Below are positions 7,974-21,406 of a stretch of 64,000 bases of DNA, one piece after another. The notes beneath the pieces are model-generated. The model saw only the letters and a program-made list of their open reading frames with translations. It ran no database searches and was not told the origin of the DNA. A program made the position numbers and the translations under genes. Source of the stretch: Ranitomeya variabilis (lineage: Eukaryota; Chordata; Amphibia; Anura; Dendrobatidae); assembly GCF_051348905.1 (NCBI RefSeq), contig NC_135238.1, forward strand, positions 92,441,988 through 92,505,987. Reading direction: 5' to 3'. Positions within the stretch are counted from its first letter, which is position 1. The number at the start of each line of letters is the position of its first letter.

Positions 7974-9287
7974 TGTTTCCATCATTATCTCACAAACTTG
8001 CCATGGCTACGTCTCTACTGATAGTGAGATTAAGAGTTTCTTCTGCATAAGAAATGAACCAGTGCTCAGGTTTCAATACATGTTGTAAGCATGTGACCCT
8101 GTGGCTTAGTTGGTTAAAGCACCTGTCTTGTAAACGTGAGACCCTGAGTTCAAATCTCAGCAGTGCTTTGTTTTCATCATCTCAGAAACAAACCTCCTAT
8201 CTTTTCTATCATGCCTACTCTGTATCGTAAGCATGTGGCGCTGTGGCTTAGTTGGTTAAAGCGCCTGTCTTGTAAACAGGAGATACTGAGTTTGAATCTC
8301 AGCAGTGCCTTGTTTCCATCATCTCACAAACTTGCCATGGCTACGTCTCTACTGACAGTGCAATTGTGAGATTGAGAGTTTCTTCTGCATAAGAAATGAA
8401 CCTGTGCTCAGGTTTTAATGCATGTGACCCTGTGGCTTAGTTGGTTAAGGCGACTGTCTTGTAAACAAGAGACACTGAGTTCAAATCTCAGCAGTGCTTT
8501 GTTTTCATCATCTCAGAAACAAACCTATCTTTTCTATCATACCTACTCTGTATCGTAAGCATGTGGCGCTGCGGTCTAGTTGGTTAAAGCGCCTGTGTTG
8601 TAAACAAGAGACACTGAGTTTGAATCTCAGCAGTGCCTTGTTTCCATCATCTCACAAACTTGCCATGGCTACGTCTCTACTGATAGTGCAATTGTGAGTT
8701 TAAGAGTTTCTTCTGCATAAGAAATGAACCAGTGCTCAGGTTTCAATACATGTTGTAAGCATGTGACCCTGTGGCTTAGTTGGTTAAAGCACCTGTCTTG
8801 TAAACGTGAGACCCTGAGTTCAAATCTCAGCAGTGCTTTGTTTTCATCATCTCAGAAACAAACCTCCTATCTTTTCTATCATGCCTACTCTGAATCGTAA
8901 GCATGTGGCGCTGTGGCTTAGTTGGTTAAAGCGCCTGTCTTGTAAACAGGAGACACTGAGTTTGAATCTCAGCAGTTCTTTGTTTCCATCATCATCTCAC
9001 AAATTTACCATGGCTACGTCTCTACTGACAGTGCAATTGTGAGATTAAGAGTTTCTTCTGCATAAGAAATGAACCAGTGCTCAGGTTTTAATGCATGTGA
9101 CCCTGTGGCTTAGTTGGTTAAGGCAACTGTCTTGTAAACAAGAGACACTGAGTTGAAATCTCAGCAGTGCTTTGTTTTCATCATCTCAGAAACAAAATTC
9201 CTATCTTTTCAATCATTCCTAATGTTTCCTACTTTTGTCCTTGCCGTGGCATTCCTTCTATCTGCATATTCTGTATCATAAGCATGT

Positions 9288-9361
9288 GGCACTGTGGCTT
9301 AGTTGGTTAAAGCGCCTGTCTTGTAAACAGGAGACCCTGAGTTCGAATCTCAGCAGTGCCT
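9288..9361 (+). tRNA. tRNA-Thr (TGT), intact
   Basis: Leader GCATATTCTG. The trailer has the 11-base deletion and reaches a T4 at 9459. Confidence 0.88.
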
Positions 9362-9990
9362 TGTTTCCATCATTATCTCACAAACTTGCCATGGCTACGT
9401 CTCTACTGATAGTGAGATTAAGAGTTTCTTCTGCATAAGAAATGAACCAGTGCTCAGGTTTTAATGCATGTGACCCTGTGGCTTAGTTGGTTAAGGCAAC
9501 TGTCTTGTAAACAAGAGACACTGAGTTGAAATCTCAGCAGTGCTTTGTTTTCATCATCTCAGAAACAAACTTCCTATCTTTTCAATCATTCCTAATGTTT
9601 CCTACTTTTGTCCTTGCCGTGGCATTCCTTCTATCTGCCTATTCTGTATCATAAGCATGTGGAACTGTGGCTTAGTTGGTTAAAGCGCCTATCTTGTAAA
9701 CAAGAGACACTGAGTTGAAATCTCAGCAGTGCTTTGTTTTCATCATCTCAGAAACAAACTTCCTATCTTTTCAATCATTCCTAATGTTTCCTACTTTTGT
9801 CCTTGCCGTGGCATTCCTTCTATCTGCCTATTCTGTATCATAAGCATGTGGAACTGTGGCTTAGTTGGTTAAAGCGCCTGTCTTGTAAACAAGAGACACT
9901 GAGTTGAAATCTCAGCAGTGCTTTGTTTTCATCATCTCAGAAACAAACTTCCTATCTTTTCTATCTGCTTATTCTGTATCGTAAGCATGT

Positions 9991-10064
9991 GGCACTGTGG
10001 CTTAGTTGGTTAAAGCGCCTGTCTTGTAAACAGGAGACCCTGAGTTCGAATCTCAGCAGTGCCT
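9991..10064 (+). tRNA. tRNA-Thr (TGT), intact
   Basis: Leader of the GCTTATTCTG type. The trailer lacks the ATT repeat (CATCATCTCAC) and has T4 at 10167. Confidence 0.88.
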
Positions 10065-10368
10065 TGTTTCCATCATCTCACAAACTTGCCATGGCTACGT
10101 CTCTACTGACAGTGCAATTGTGAGATTAAGAGTTTCTTCTGCATAAGAAATGAACCAGTGCTCAGGTTTTAATGCATGTGACCCTGTGGCTTAGTTGGTT
10201 AAGGCGACTGTCTTGTAAACAAGAGACACTGAGTTGAAATCTCAGCAGTGCTTTGTTTTCATCATCTCAGAAACAAAATTCCTATCTTTTCAATCATTCC
10301 TAATGTTTCCTACTTTTGTCCTTGCCGTGGCATTCCTTCTATCTGCATATTCTGTATCATAAGCATGT

Positions 10369-10442
10369 GGCACTGTGGCTTAGTTGGTTAAAGCGCCTGT
10401 CTTGTAAACAGGAGACCCTGAGTTCGAATCTCAGCAGTGCCT
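10369..10442 (+). tRNA. tRNA-Thr (TGT), intact, read-through type
   Basis: This is the second-copy counterpart of 7900 but with the longer GCATATTCTG leader, showing a leader exchange. The trailer runs into a D unit with no T4 between. Confidence 0.88.
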
Positions 10443-11756
10443 TGTTTCCATCATTATCTCACAAACTTGCCATGGCTACGTCTCTACTGATAGTGAGATT
10501 AAGAGTTTCTTCTGCATAAGAAATGAACCAGTGCTCAGGTTTCAATACATGTTGTAAGCATGTGACCCTGTGGCTTAGTTGGTTAAAGCACCTGTCTTGT
10601 AAACGTGAGACCCTGAGTTCAAATCTCAGCAGTGCTTTGTTTTCATCATCTCAGAAACAAACCTCCTATCTTTTCTATCATGCCTACTCTGTATCGTAAG
10701 CATGTGGCGCTGTGGCTTAGTTGGTTAAAGCGCCTGTCTTGTAAACAGGAGATACTGAGTTTGAATCTCAGCAGTGCCTTGTTTCCATCATCTCACAAAC
10801 TTGCCATGGCTACATCTCTACTGACAGTGCAATTGTGAGATTGAGAGTTTCTTCTGCATAAGAAATGAACCTGTGCTCAGGTTTTAATGCATGTGACCCT
10901 GTGGCTTAGTTGGTTAAGGCGACTGTCTTGTAAACAAGAGACACTGAGTTCAAATCTCAGCAGTGCTTTGTTTTCATCATCTCAGAAACAAACCTATCTT
11001 TTCTATCATACCTACTCTGTATCGTAAGCATGTGGCGCTGCGGTCTAGTTGGTTAAAGCGCCTGTGTTGTAAACAAGAGACACTGAGTTTGAATCTCAGC
11101 AGTGCCTTGTTTCCATCATCTCACAAACTTGCCATGGCTACGTCTCTACTGATAGTGCAATTGTGAGTTTAAGAGTTTCTTCTGCATAAGAAATGAACCA
11201 GTGCTCAGGTTTCAATACATGTTGTAAGCATGTGACCCTGTGGCTTAGTTGGTTAAAGCACCTGTCTTGTAAACGTGAGACCCTGAGTTCAAATCTCAGC
11301 AGTGCTTTGTTTTCATCATCTCAGAAACAAACCTCCTATCTTTTCTATCATGCCTACTCTGAATCGTAAGCATGTGGCGCTGTGGCTTAGTTGGTTAAAG
11401 CGCCTGTCTTGTAAACAGGAGACACTGAGTTTGAATCTCAGCAGTTCTTTGTTTCCATCATCATCTCACAAATTTACCATGGCTACGTCTCTACTGACAG
11501 TGCAATTGTGAGATTAAGAGTTTCTTCTGCATAAGAAATGAACCAGTGCTCAGGTTTTAATGCATGTGACCCTGTGGCTTAGTTGGTTAAGGCAACTGTC
11601 TTGTAAACAAGAGACACTGAGTTGAAATCTCAGCAGTGCTTTGTTTTCATCATCTCAGAAACAAAATTCCTATCTTTTCAATCATTCCTAATGTTTCCTA
11701 CTTTTGTCCTTGCCGTGGCATTCCTTCTATCTGCATATTCTGTATCATAAGCATGT

Positions 11757-11830
11757 GGCACTGTGGCTTAGTTGGTTAAAGCGCCTGTCTTGTAAACAGG
11801 AGACCCTGAGTTCGAATCTCAGCAGTGCCT
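11757..11830 (+). tRNA. tRNA-Thr (TGT), intact
   Basis: This is the 2,469-base duplicate of 9288. First T4 at 11928. Confidence 0.88.
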
Positions 11831-12459
11831 TGTTTCCATCATTATCTCACAAACTTGCCATGGCTACGTCTCTACTGATAGTGAGATTAAGAGTTTCTTC
11901 TGCATAAGAAATGAACCAGTGCTCAGGTTTTAATGCATGTGACCCTGTGGCTTAGTTGGTTAAGGCAACTGTCTTGTAAACAAGAGACACTGAGTTGAAA
12001 TCTCAGCAGTGCTTTGTTTTCATCATCTCAGAAACAAACTTCCTATCTTTTCAATCATTCCTAATGTTTCCTACTTTTGTCCTTGCCGTGGCATTCCTTC
12101 TATCTGCCTATTCTGTATCATAAGCATGTGGAACTGTGGCTTAGTTGGTTAAAGCGCCTATCTTGTAAACAAGAGACACTGAGTTGAAATCTCAGCAGTG
12201 CTTTGTTTTCATCATCTCAGAAACAAACTTCCTATCTTTTCAATCATTCCTAATGTTTCCTACTTTTGTCCTTGCCGTGGCATTCCTTCTATCTGCCTAT
12301 TCTGTATCATAAGCATGTGGAACTGTGGCTTAGTTGGTTAAAGCGCCTGTCTTGTAAACAAGAGACACTGAGTTGAAATCTCAGCAGTGCTTTGTTTTCA
12401 TCATCTCAGAAACAAACTTCCTATCTTTTCTATCTGCTTATTCTGTATCGTAAGCATGT

Positions 12460-12533
12460 GGCACTGTGGCTTAGTTGGTTAAAGCGCCTGTCTTGTAAAC
12501 AGGAGACCCTGAGTTCGAATCTCAGCAGTGCCT
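12460..12533 (+). tRNA. tRNA-Thr (TGT), intact
   Basis: This is the 2,469-base duplicate of 9991. It is followed by the B unit bearing the TAGCTGG D-loop change. First T4 at 12636. Confidence 0.88.
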
Positions 12534-13360
12534 TGTTTCCATCATCTCACAAACTTGCCATGGCTACGTCTCTACTGATAGTGCAATTGTGAGATTAAGA
12601 GTTTCTTCTGCATAAGAAATGAACCAGTGCTCAGGTTTTAATGCATGTGACCCTGTGGCTTAGCTGGTTAAGGCAACTGTCTTGTAAACAAGAGACACTG
12701 AGTTGAAATCTCAGCAGTGCTTTGTTTTCATCATCTCAGAAACAAACTTCCTATCTTTTCAATCATTCCTAATGTTTCCTACCTTTGTCCTTGCCGTGGC
12801 ATTCCTTCTATCTGCCTATTCTGTATCATAAGCATGTGGAACTGTGGCTTAGTTGGTTAAAGCGCCTGTCTTGTAAACAGGAGACCCTGAGTTCGAATCT
12901 CAGCAGTGCCTTGTTTCCATCATTATCTCACAAACTTGCCATGGCTACGTCTCTACTGATAGTGCAATTGTGAGATTAAGAGTTTCTTCTGCATAAGAAA
13001 TGAACCAGTGCTCAGGTTTTAATGCATGTGACCCTGTGGCTTAGTTGGTTAAGGCAACTGTCTTGTAAACAAGAGACACTGAGTTGAAATCTCAGCAGTG
13101 CTTTGTTTTCATCATCTCAGAAACAAACTTCCTATCTTTTCAATCATTCCTAATGTTTCCTACTTTTGTCCTTGCCGTGGCATTCCTTCTATCTGCCTAT
13201 TCTGTATCATAAGCATGTGGAACTGTGGCTTAGTTGGTTAAAGGGCCTGTCTTGTAAACAAGAGACACTGAGTTGAAATCTCAGCAGTGCTTTGTTTTCA
13301 TCATCTCAGAAACAAACCTCCTATCTTTTCTATCATGCCTACTCTGTATCGTAAGCATGT

Positions 13361-13434
13361 GGCGCTGTGGCTTAGTTGGTTAAAGCGCCTGTCTTGTAAA
13401 CAGGAGACCCTGAGTTCGAATCTCAGCAGTGCCT
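13361..13434 (+). tRNA. tRNA-Thr (TGT), chimeric but complete
   Basis: The 5' half and leader are of E type (GGCGCTG, GTATCGTAAGC) and the 3' half is of intact type (GACCCTGAGTTCGAATC, CAGTGCC). The acceptor pairs fully with one G4:T69 wobble. This is a clear product of exchange within the tRNA body. T4 at 13540. Confidence 0.82.
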
Positions 13435-13741
13435 TGTTTCCATCATTATCTCACAAACTTGCCATGGCTACGTCTCTACTGATAGTGCAATTGTGAGATT
13501 AAGAGTTTCTTCTGCATAAGAAATGAACCAGTGCTCAGGTTTTAATGCATGTGACCCTGTGGCTTAGCTGGTTAAGGCAACTGTCTTGTAAACAAGAGAC
13601 ACTGAGTTGAAATCTCAGCAGTGCTTTGTTTTCATCATCTCAGAAACAAAATTCCTATCTTTTCAATCATTCCTAATGTTTCCTACTTTTGTCCTTGCCG
13701 TGGCATTCCTTCTATCTGCATATTCTGTATCATAAGCATGT

Positions 13742-13815
13742 GGCACTGTGGCTTAGTTGGTTAAAGCGCCTGTCTTGTAAACAGGAGACCCTGAGTTCGA
13801 ATCTCAGCAGTGCCT
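13742..13815 (+). tRNA. tRNA-Thr (TGT), intact
   Basis: This is the 9,576-base duplicate of 4166, near the left edge of the second segment copy. Confidence 0.88.
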
Positions 13816-16800
13816 TGTTTCCATCATTATCTCACAAACTTGCCATGGCTACGTCTCTACTGATAGTGCAATTGTGAGATTAAGAGTTTCTTCTGCATAA
13901 GAAATGAACCAGTGCTCAGGTTTTAATGTATGTGACCCTGTGGCTTAGTTGGTTAAGGCAACTGTCTTGTAAACAAGAGACACTGAGTTGAAATCTCAGC
14001 AGTGCTTTGTTTTCATCATCTCAGAAACAAACTTCCTATCTTTTCAATCATTCCTAATGTTTCCTACTTTTGTCCTTGCCGTGGCATTCCTTCTATCTGC
14101 CTATTCTGTATCATAAGCATGTGGAACTGTGGCTTAGTTGGTTAAAGGGCCTGTCTTGTAAACAAGAGACACTGAGTTGAAATCTCAGCAGTGCTTTGTT
14201 TTCATCATCTCAGAAACAAACTTCCTATCTTTTCAATCATTCCTAATGTTTCCTACTTTTGTCCTTGCCGTGGCATTCCTTCTATCTGCATATTCTGTAT
14301 CATAAGCATGTAACACTGTGGCTTAGTTGGTTAAAGCGCCTGTCTTGTAAACAGGAGACCCTGAGTTCGAATCTCAGCAGTGCCTTGTTTCCATCATTAT
14401 CTCACAAACTTGCCATGGCTACGTCTCTACTGATAGTGCAATTGTGAGATTAAGAGTTTCTTCTGCATAAGAAATGAACCAGTGCTCAGGTTTTAATGCA
14501 TGTGACCCTGTGGCTTAGTTGGTTAAGGCAACTGTCTTGTAAACAAGAGACACTGAGTTGAAATCTCAGCAGTGCTTTGTTTTCATCATCTCAGAAACAA
14601 ACTTCCTATCTTGTCAATCATTCCTAATGTTTCCTACTTTTGTCCTTGCCGTGGCATTCCTTCTATCTGCCTATTCTGTATCATAAGCATGTGGAACTGT
14701 GGCTTAGTTGGTTAAAGGGCCTGTCTTGTAAACAAGAGACACTGAGTTGAAATCTCAGCAGTGCTTTGTTTTCATCATCTCAGAAACAAACTTCCTATCT
14801 TTTCAATCATTCCTAATGTTTCCTACTTTTGTCCTTGCCGTGGCATTCCTTCTATCTGCCTATTCTGTATCATAAGCATGTGGCACTGTGGCTTAGTTGG
14901 TTAAAGCACCTGTCTTGTAAACCGGAGACCCTGAGTTCAAATCTCAGCAGTGCCTTGTTTCCATCATCATCTCACAAACTTGCCATGGCTACGTCTCTAC
15001 TGATAGTGCAATTGTGAGATTAAGAGTTTCTTCTGCATAAGAAATGAACCAGTGCTCAGGTTTCAATACATGTTGTAAGCATGTGACCCTGTGGCTTAGT
15101 TGGTTAAAGCACCTGTCTTGTAAACGTGAGACCCTGAGTTCAAATCTCAGCAGTGCTTTGTTTTCATCATCTCAGAAACAAACCTCCTATCTTTTCTATC
15201 ATGCCTACTCTGTATCGTAAGCATGTGGCGCTGTGGCTTAGTTGGTTAAAGCGCCTGTCTTGTAAACAGGAGACACTGAGTTTGAATCTCAGCAGTGCCT
15301 TGTTTCCATCATCTCACAAACTTGCCATGGCTACGTCTCTACTGACAGTGCAATTGTGAGATTGAGAGTTTCTTCTGCATAAGAAATGAACCTGTGCTCA
15401 GGTTTTAATGCATGTGACCCTGTGGCTTAGTTGGTTAAGGCGACTGTCTTGTAAACAAGAGACACTGAGTTCAAATCTCAGCAGTGCTTTGTTTTCATCA
15501 TCTCAGAAACAAACCTCCTATCTTTTCTATCATACCTACTCTGTATCGTAAGCATGTGGCGCTGCGGTCTAGTTGGTTAAAGCGCCTGTGTTGTAAACAA
15601 GAGACACTGAGTTTGAATCTCAGCAGTGCCTTGTTTCCATCACCTCACAAACTTGCCATGGCTACGTCTCTACTGATAGTGCAATTGTGAGTTTAAGAGT
15701 TTCTTCTGCATAAGAAATGAACCAGTGCTCAGGTTTCAATACATGTTGTAAGCATGTGACCCTGTGGCTTAGTTGGTTAAAGCACCTGTCTTGTAAACGT
15801 GAGACCCTGAGTTCAAATCTCAGCAGTGCTTTGTTTTCATCATCTCAGAAACAAACCTCCTATCTTTTCTATCATGCCTACTCTGTATCGTAAGCATGTG
15901 GCGCTGTGGCTTAGTTGGTTAAAGCGCCTGTCTTGTAAACAGGAGACACTGAGTTTGAATCTCAGCAGTGCCTTGTTTCCATCATCTCACAAACTTGCCA
16001 TGGCTACGTCTCTACTGACAGTGCAATTGTGAGATTGAGAGTTTCTTCTGCATAAGAAATGAACCTGTGCTCAGGTTTTAATGCATGTGACCCTGTGGCT
16101 TAGTTGGTTAAGGCGACTGTCTTGTAAACAAGAGACACTGAGTTCAAATCTCAGCAGTGCTTTGTTTTCATCATCTCAGAAACAAACCTCCTATCTTTTC
16201 TATCATACCTACTCTGTATCGTAAGCATGTGGCGCTGCGGTCTAGTTGGTTAAAGCGCCTGTGTTGTAAACAAGAGACACTGAGTTTGAATCTCAGCAGT
16301 GCCTTGTTTCCATCACCTCACAAACTTGCCATGGCTACGTCTCTACTGATAGTGCAATTGTGAGTTTAAGAGTTTCTTCTGCATAAGAAATGAACCAGTG
16401 CTCAGGTTTCAATACATGTTGTAAGCATGTGACCCTGTGGCTTAGTTGGTTAAAGCACCTGTCTTGTAAACGTGAGACCCTGAGTTCAAATCTCAGCAGT
16501 GCTTTGTTTTCATCATCTCAGAAACAAACCTCCTATCTTTTCTATCATGCCTACTCTGTATCGTAAGCATGTGGCGCTGTGGCTTAGTTGGTTAAAGCGC
16601 CTGTCTTGTAAACAGGAGACACTGAGTTTGAATCTCAGCAGTTCTTTGTTTCCATCATCATCTCACAAATTTACCATGGCTACGTCTCTACTGATAGTGC
16701 AATTGTGAGATTAAGAGTTTCTTCTGCATAAGAAATGAACCAGTGCTCAGGTTTTAATGCATGTGACCCTGTGGCTTAGTTGGTTAAGGCAACTGTCTTG

Positions 16801-16953
16801 TAAACAAGAGACACTGAGTTGAAATCTCAGCAGTGCTTTGTTTTCATCATCTCAGAAACAAACTTCCTATCTTTTCAATCATTCCTAATGTTTCCTACTT
16901 TTGTCCTTGCCGTGGCATTCCTTCTATCTGCCTATTCTGTATCATAAGCATGT

Positions 16954-17027
16954 GGCACTGTGGCTTAGTTGGTTAAAGCGCCTGTCTTGTAAACAGGAGA
17001 CCCTGAGTTCGAATCTCAGCAGTGCCT
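16954..17027 (+). tRNA. tRNA-Thr (TGT), intact
   Basis: Duplicate of 7378, with the same leader and neighbours. Confidence 0.88.
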
Positions 17028-17475
17028 TGTTTCCATCATTATCTCACAAACTTGCCATGGCTACGTCTCTACTGATAGTGCAATTGTGAGATTAAGAGTT
17101 TCTTCTGCATAAGAAATGAACCAGTGCTCAGGTTTTAATGCATGTGACCCTGTGGCTTAGTTGGTTAAGGCGACTGTCTTGTAAACAAGAGACACTGAGT
17201 TGAAATCTCAGCAGTGCTTTGTTTTCATCATCTCAGAAACAAACTTCCTATCTTTTCAATCATTCCTAATGTTTCCTACTTTTGTCCTTGCCGTGGCATT
17301 CCTTCTATCTGCCTATTCTGTATCATAAGCATGTGGAACTGTGGCTTAGTTGGTTAAAGCGCCTGTCTTGTAAACAAGAGACACTGAGTTGAAATCTCAG
17401 CAGTGCTTTGTTTTCATCATCTCAGAAACAAACTTCCTATCTTTTCTATCTGCTTATTCTGTATCGTAAGCATGT

Positions 17476-17549
17476 GGCACTGTGGCTTAGTTGGTTAAAG
17501 CGCCTGTCTTGTAAACAGGAGACCCTGAGTTCGAATCTCAGCAGTGCCT
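17476..17549 (+). tRNA. tRNA-Thr (TGT), intact, read-through type
   Basis: Duplicate of 7900. It has the same trailer deletion and again no T4 before the next D unit. Confidence 0.88.
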
Positions 17550-18863
17550 TGTTTCCATCATTATCTCACAAACTTGCCATGGCTACGTCTCTACTGATAG
17601 TGAGATTAAGAGTTTCTTCTGCATAAGAAATGAACCAGTGCTCAGGTTTCAATACATGTTGTAAGCATGTGACCCTGTGGCTTAGTTGGTTAAAGCACCT
17701 GTCTTGTAAACGTGAGACCCTGAGTTCAAATCTCAGCAGTGCTTTGTTTTCATCATCTCAGAAACAAACCTCCTATCTTTTCTATCATGCCTACTCTGTA
17801 TCGTAAGCATGTGGCGCTGTGGCTTAGTTGGTTAAAGCGCCTGTCTTGTAAACAGGAGATACTGAGTTTGAATCTCAGCAGTGCCTTGTTTCCATCATCT
17901 CACAAACTTGCCATGGCTACGTCTCTACTGACAGTGCAATTGTGAGATTGAGAGTTTCTTCTGCATAAGAAATGAACCTGTGCTCAGGTTTTAATGCATG
18001 TGACCCTGTGGCTTAGTTGGTTAAGGCGACTGTCTTGTAAACAAGAGACACTGAGTTCAAATCTCAGCAGTGCTTTGTTTTCATCATCTCAGAAACAAAC
18101 CTATCTTTTCTATCATACCTACTCTGTATCGTAAGCATGTGGCGCTGCGGTCTAGTTGGTTAAAGCGCCTGTGTTGTAAACAAGAGACACTGAGTTTGAA
18201 TCTCAGCAGTGCCTTGTTTCCATCATCTCACAAACTTGCCATGGCTACGTCTCTACTGATAGTGCAATTGTGAGTTTAAGAGTTTCTTCTGCATAAGAAA
18301 TGAACCAGTGCTCAGGTTTCAATACATGTTGTAAGCATGTGACCCTGTGGCTTAGTTGGTTAAAGCACCTGTCTTGTAAACGTGAGACCCTGAGTTCAAA
18401 TCTCAGCAGTGCTTTGTTTTCATCATCTCAGAAACAAACCTCCTATCTTTTCTATCATGCCTACTCTGAATCGTAAGCATGTGGCGCTGTGGCTTAGTTG
18501 GTTAAAGCGCCTGTCTTGTAAACAGGAGACACTGAGTTTGAATCTCAGCAGTTCTTTGTTTCCATCATCATCTCACAAATTTACCATGGCTACGTCTCTA
18601 CTGACAGTGCAATTGTGAGATTAAGAGTTTCTTCTGCATAAGAAATGAACCAGTGCTCAGGTTTTAATGCATGTGACCCTGTGGCTTAGTTGGTTAAGGC
18701 AACTGTCTTGTAAACAAGAGACACTGAGTTGAAATCTCAGCAGTGCTTTGTTTTCATCATCTCAGAAACAAAATTCCTATCTTTTCAATCATTCCTAATG
18801 TTTCCTACTTTTGTCCTTGCCGTGGCATTCCTTCTATCTGCATATTCTGTATCATAAGCATGT

Positions 18864-18937
18864 GGCACTGTGGCTTAGTTGGTTAAAGCGCCTGTCTTGT
18901 AAACAGGAGACCCTGAGTTCGAATCTCAGCAGTGCCT
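18864..18937 (+). tRNA. tRNA-Thr (TGT), intact
   Basis: Duplicate of 9288, with the 11-base trailer deletion kept. Confidence 0.88.
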
Positions 18938-19566
18938 TGTTTCCATCATTATCTCACAAACTTGCCATGGCTACGTCTCTACTGATAGTGAGATTAAGAG
19001 TTTCTTCTGCATAAGAAATGAACCAGTGCTCAGGTTTTAATGCATGTGACCCTGTGGCTTAGTTGGTTAAGGCAACTGTCTTGTAAACAAGAGACACTGA
19101 GTTGAAATCTCAGCAGTGCTTTGTTTTCATCATCTCAGAAACAAACTTCCTATCTTTTCAATCATTCCTAATGTTTCCTACTTTTGTCCTTGCCGTGGCA
19201 TTCCTTCTATCTGCCTATTCTGTATCATAAGCATGTGGAACTGTGGCTTAGTTGGTTAAAGCGCCTATCTTGTAAACAAGAGACACTGAGTTGAAATCTC
19301 AGCAGTGCTTTGTTTTCATCATCTCAGAAACAAACTTCCTATCTTTTCAATCATTCCTAATGTTTCCTACTTTTGTCCTTGCCGTGGCATTCCTTCTATC
19401 TGCCTATTCTGTATCATAAGCATGTGGAACTGTGGCTTAGTTGGTTAAAGCGCCTGTCTTGTAAACAAGAGACACTGAGTTGAAATCTCAGCAGTGCTTT
19501 GTTTTCATCATCTCAGAAACAAACTTCCTATCTTTTCTATCTGCTTATTCTGTATCGTAAGCATGT

Positions 19567-19640
19567 GGCACTGTGGCTTAGTTGGTTAAAGCGCCTGTCT
19601 TGTAAACAGGAGACCCTGAGTTCGAATCTCAGCAGTGCCT
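19567..19640 (+). tRNA. tRNA-Thr (TGT), intact
   Basis: Duplicate of 9991, including the ACTGACAGTG change in its trailer. Confidence 0.88.
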
Positions 19641-19944
19641 TGTTTCCATCATCTCACAAACTTGCCATGGCTACGTCTCTACTGACAGTGCAATTGTGAG
19701 ATTAAGAGTTTCTTCTGCATAAGAAATGAACCAGTGCTCAGGTTTTAATGCATGTGACCCTGTGGCTTAGTTGGTTAAGGCGACTGTCTTGTAAACAAGA
19801 GACACTGAGTTGAAATCTCAGCAGTGCTTTGTTTTCATCATCTCAGAAACAAAATTCCTATCTTTTCAATCATTCCTAATGTTTCCTACTTTTGTCCTTG
19901 CCGTGGCATTCCTTCTATCTGCATATTCTGTATCATAAGCATGT

Positions 19945-20018
19945 GGCACTGTGGCTTAGTTGGTTAAAGCGCCTGTCTTGTAAACAGGAGACCCTGAGTT
20001 CGAATCTCAGCAGTGCCT
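19945..20018 (+). tRNA. tRNA-Thr (TGT), intact, read-through type
   Basis: Duplicate of 10369, running into a D unit without a T4. Confidence 0.88.
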
Positions 20019-21332
20019 TGTTTCCATCATTATCTCACAAACTTGCCATGGCTACGTCTCTACTGATAGTGAGATTAAGAGTTTCTTCTGCATAAGAAAT
20101 GAACCAGTGCTCAGGTTTCAATACATGTTGTAAGCATGTGACCCTGTGGCTTAGTTGGTTAAAGCACCTGTCTTGTAAACGTGAGACCCTGAGTTCAAAT
20201 CTCAGCAGTGCTTTGTTTTCATCATCTCAGAAACAAACCTCCTATCTTTTCTATCATGCCTACTCTGTATCGTAAGCATGTGGCGCTGTGGCTTAGTTGG
20301 TTAAAGCGCCTGTCTTGTAAACAGGAGATACTGAGTTTGAATCTCAGCAGTGCCTTGTTTCCATCATCTCACAAACTTGCCATGGCTACATCTCTACTGA
20401 CAGTGCAATTGTGAGATTGAGAGTTTCTTCTGCATAAGAAATGAACCTGTGCTCAGGTTTTAATGCATGTGACCCTGTGGCTTAGTTGGTTAAGGCGACT
20501 GTCTTGTAAACAAGAGACACTGAGTTCAAATCTCAGCAGTGCTTTGTTTTCATCATCTCAGAAACAAACCTATCTTTTCTATCATACCTACTCTGTATCG
20601 TAAGCATGTGGCGCTGCGGTCTAGTTGGTTAAAGCGCCTGTGTTGTAAACAAGAGACACTGAGTTTGAATCTCAGCAGTGCCTTGTTTCCATCATCTCAC
20701 AAACTTGCCATGGCTACGTCTCTACTGATAGTGCAATTGTGAGTTTAAGAGTTTCTTCTGCATAAGAAATGAACCAGTGCTCAGGTTTCAATACATGTTG
20801 TAAGCATGTGACCCTGTGGCTTAGTTGGTTAAAGCACCTGTCTTGTAAACGTGAGACCCTGAGTTCAAATCTCAGCAGTGCTTTGTTTTCATCATCTCAG
20901 AAACAAACCTCCTATCTTTTCTATCATGCCTACTCTGAATCGTAAGCATGTGGCGCTGTGGCTTAGTTGGTTAAAGCGCCTGTCTTGTAAACAGGAGACA
21001 CTGAGTTTGAATCTCAGCAGTTCTTTGTTTCCATCATCATCTCACAAATTTACCATGGCTACGTCTCTACTGACAGTGCAATTGTGAGATTAAGAGTTTC
21101 TTCTGCATAAGAAATGAACCAGTGCTCAGGTTTTAATGCATGTGACCCTGTGGCTTAGTTGGTTAAGGCAACTGTCTTGTAAACAAGAGACACTGAGTTG
21201 AAATCTCAGCAGTGCTTTGTTTTCATCATCTCAGAAACAAAATTCCTATCTTTTCAATCATTCCTAATGTTTCCTACTTTTGTCCTTGCCGTGGCATTCC
21301 TTCTATCTGCATATTCTGTATCATAAGCATGT

Positions 21333-21406
21333 GGCACTGTGGCTTAGTTGGTTAAAGCGCCTGTCTTGTAAACAGGAGACCCTGAGTTCGAATCTCAGCA
21401 GTGCCT
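21333..21406 (+). tRNA. tRNA-Thr (TGT), intact
   Basis: Duplicate of 11757. Confidence 0.88.

Larger units (their letters stand above)
7880..12655. repeat. 2,469-base higher-order repeat (left), about 1.9 copies
   Basis: The series starting with the intact copy at 7900 and running through D, E', F, D, E, B, A, B, C, C and A recurs 2,469 bases later starting at 10369. It ends near the TAGCTGG B unit at about 12652. It is duplicated with the 9,576-base segment at about 17456-22231. Confidence 0.8.
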
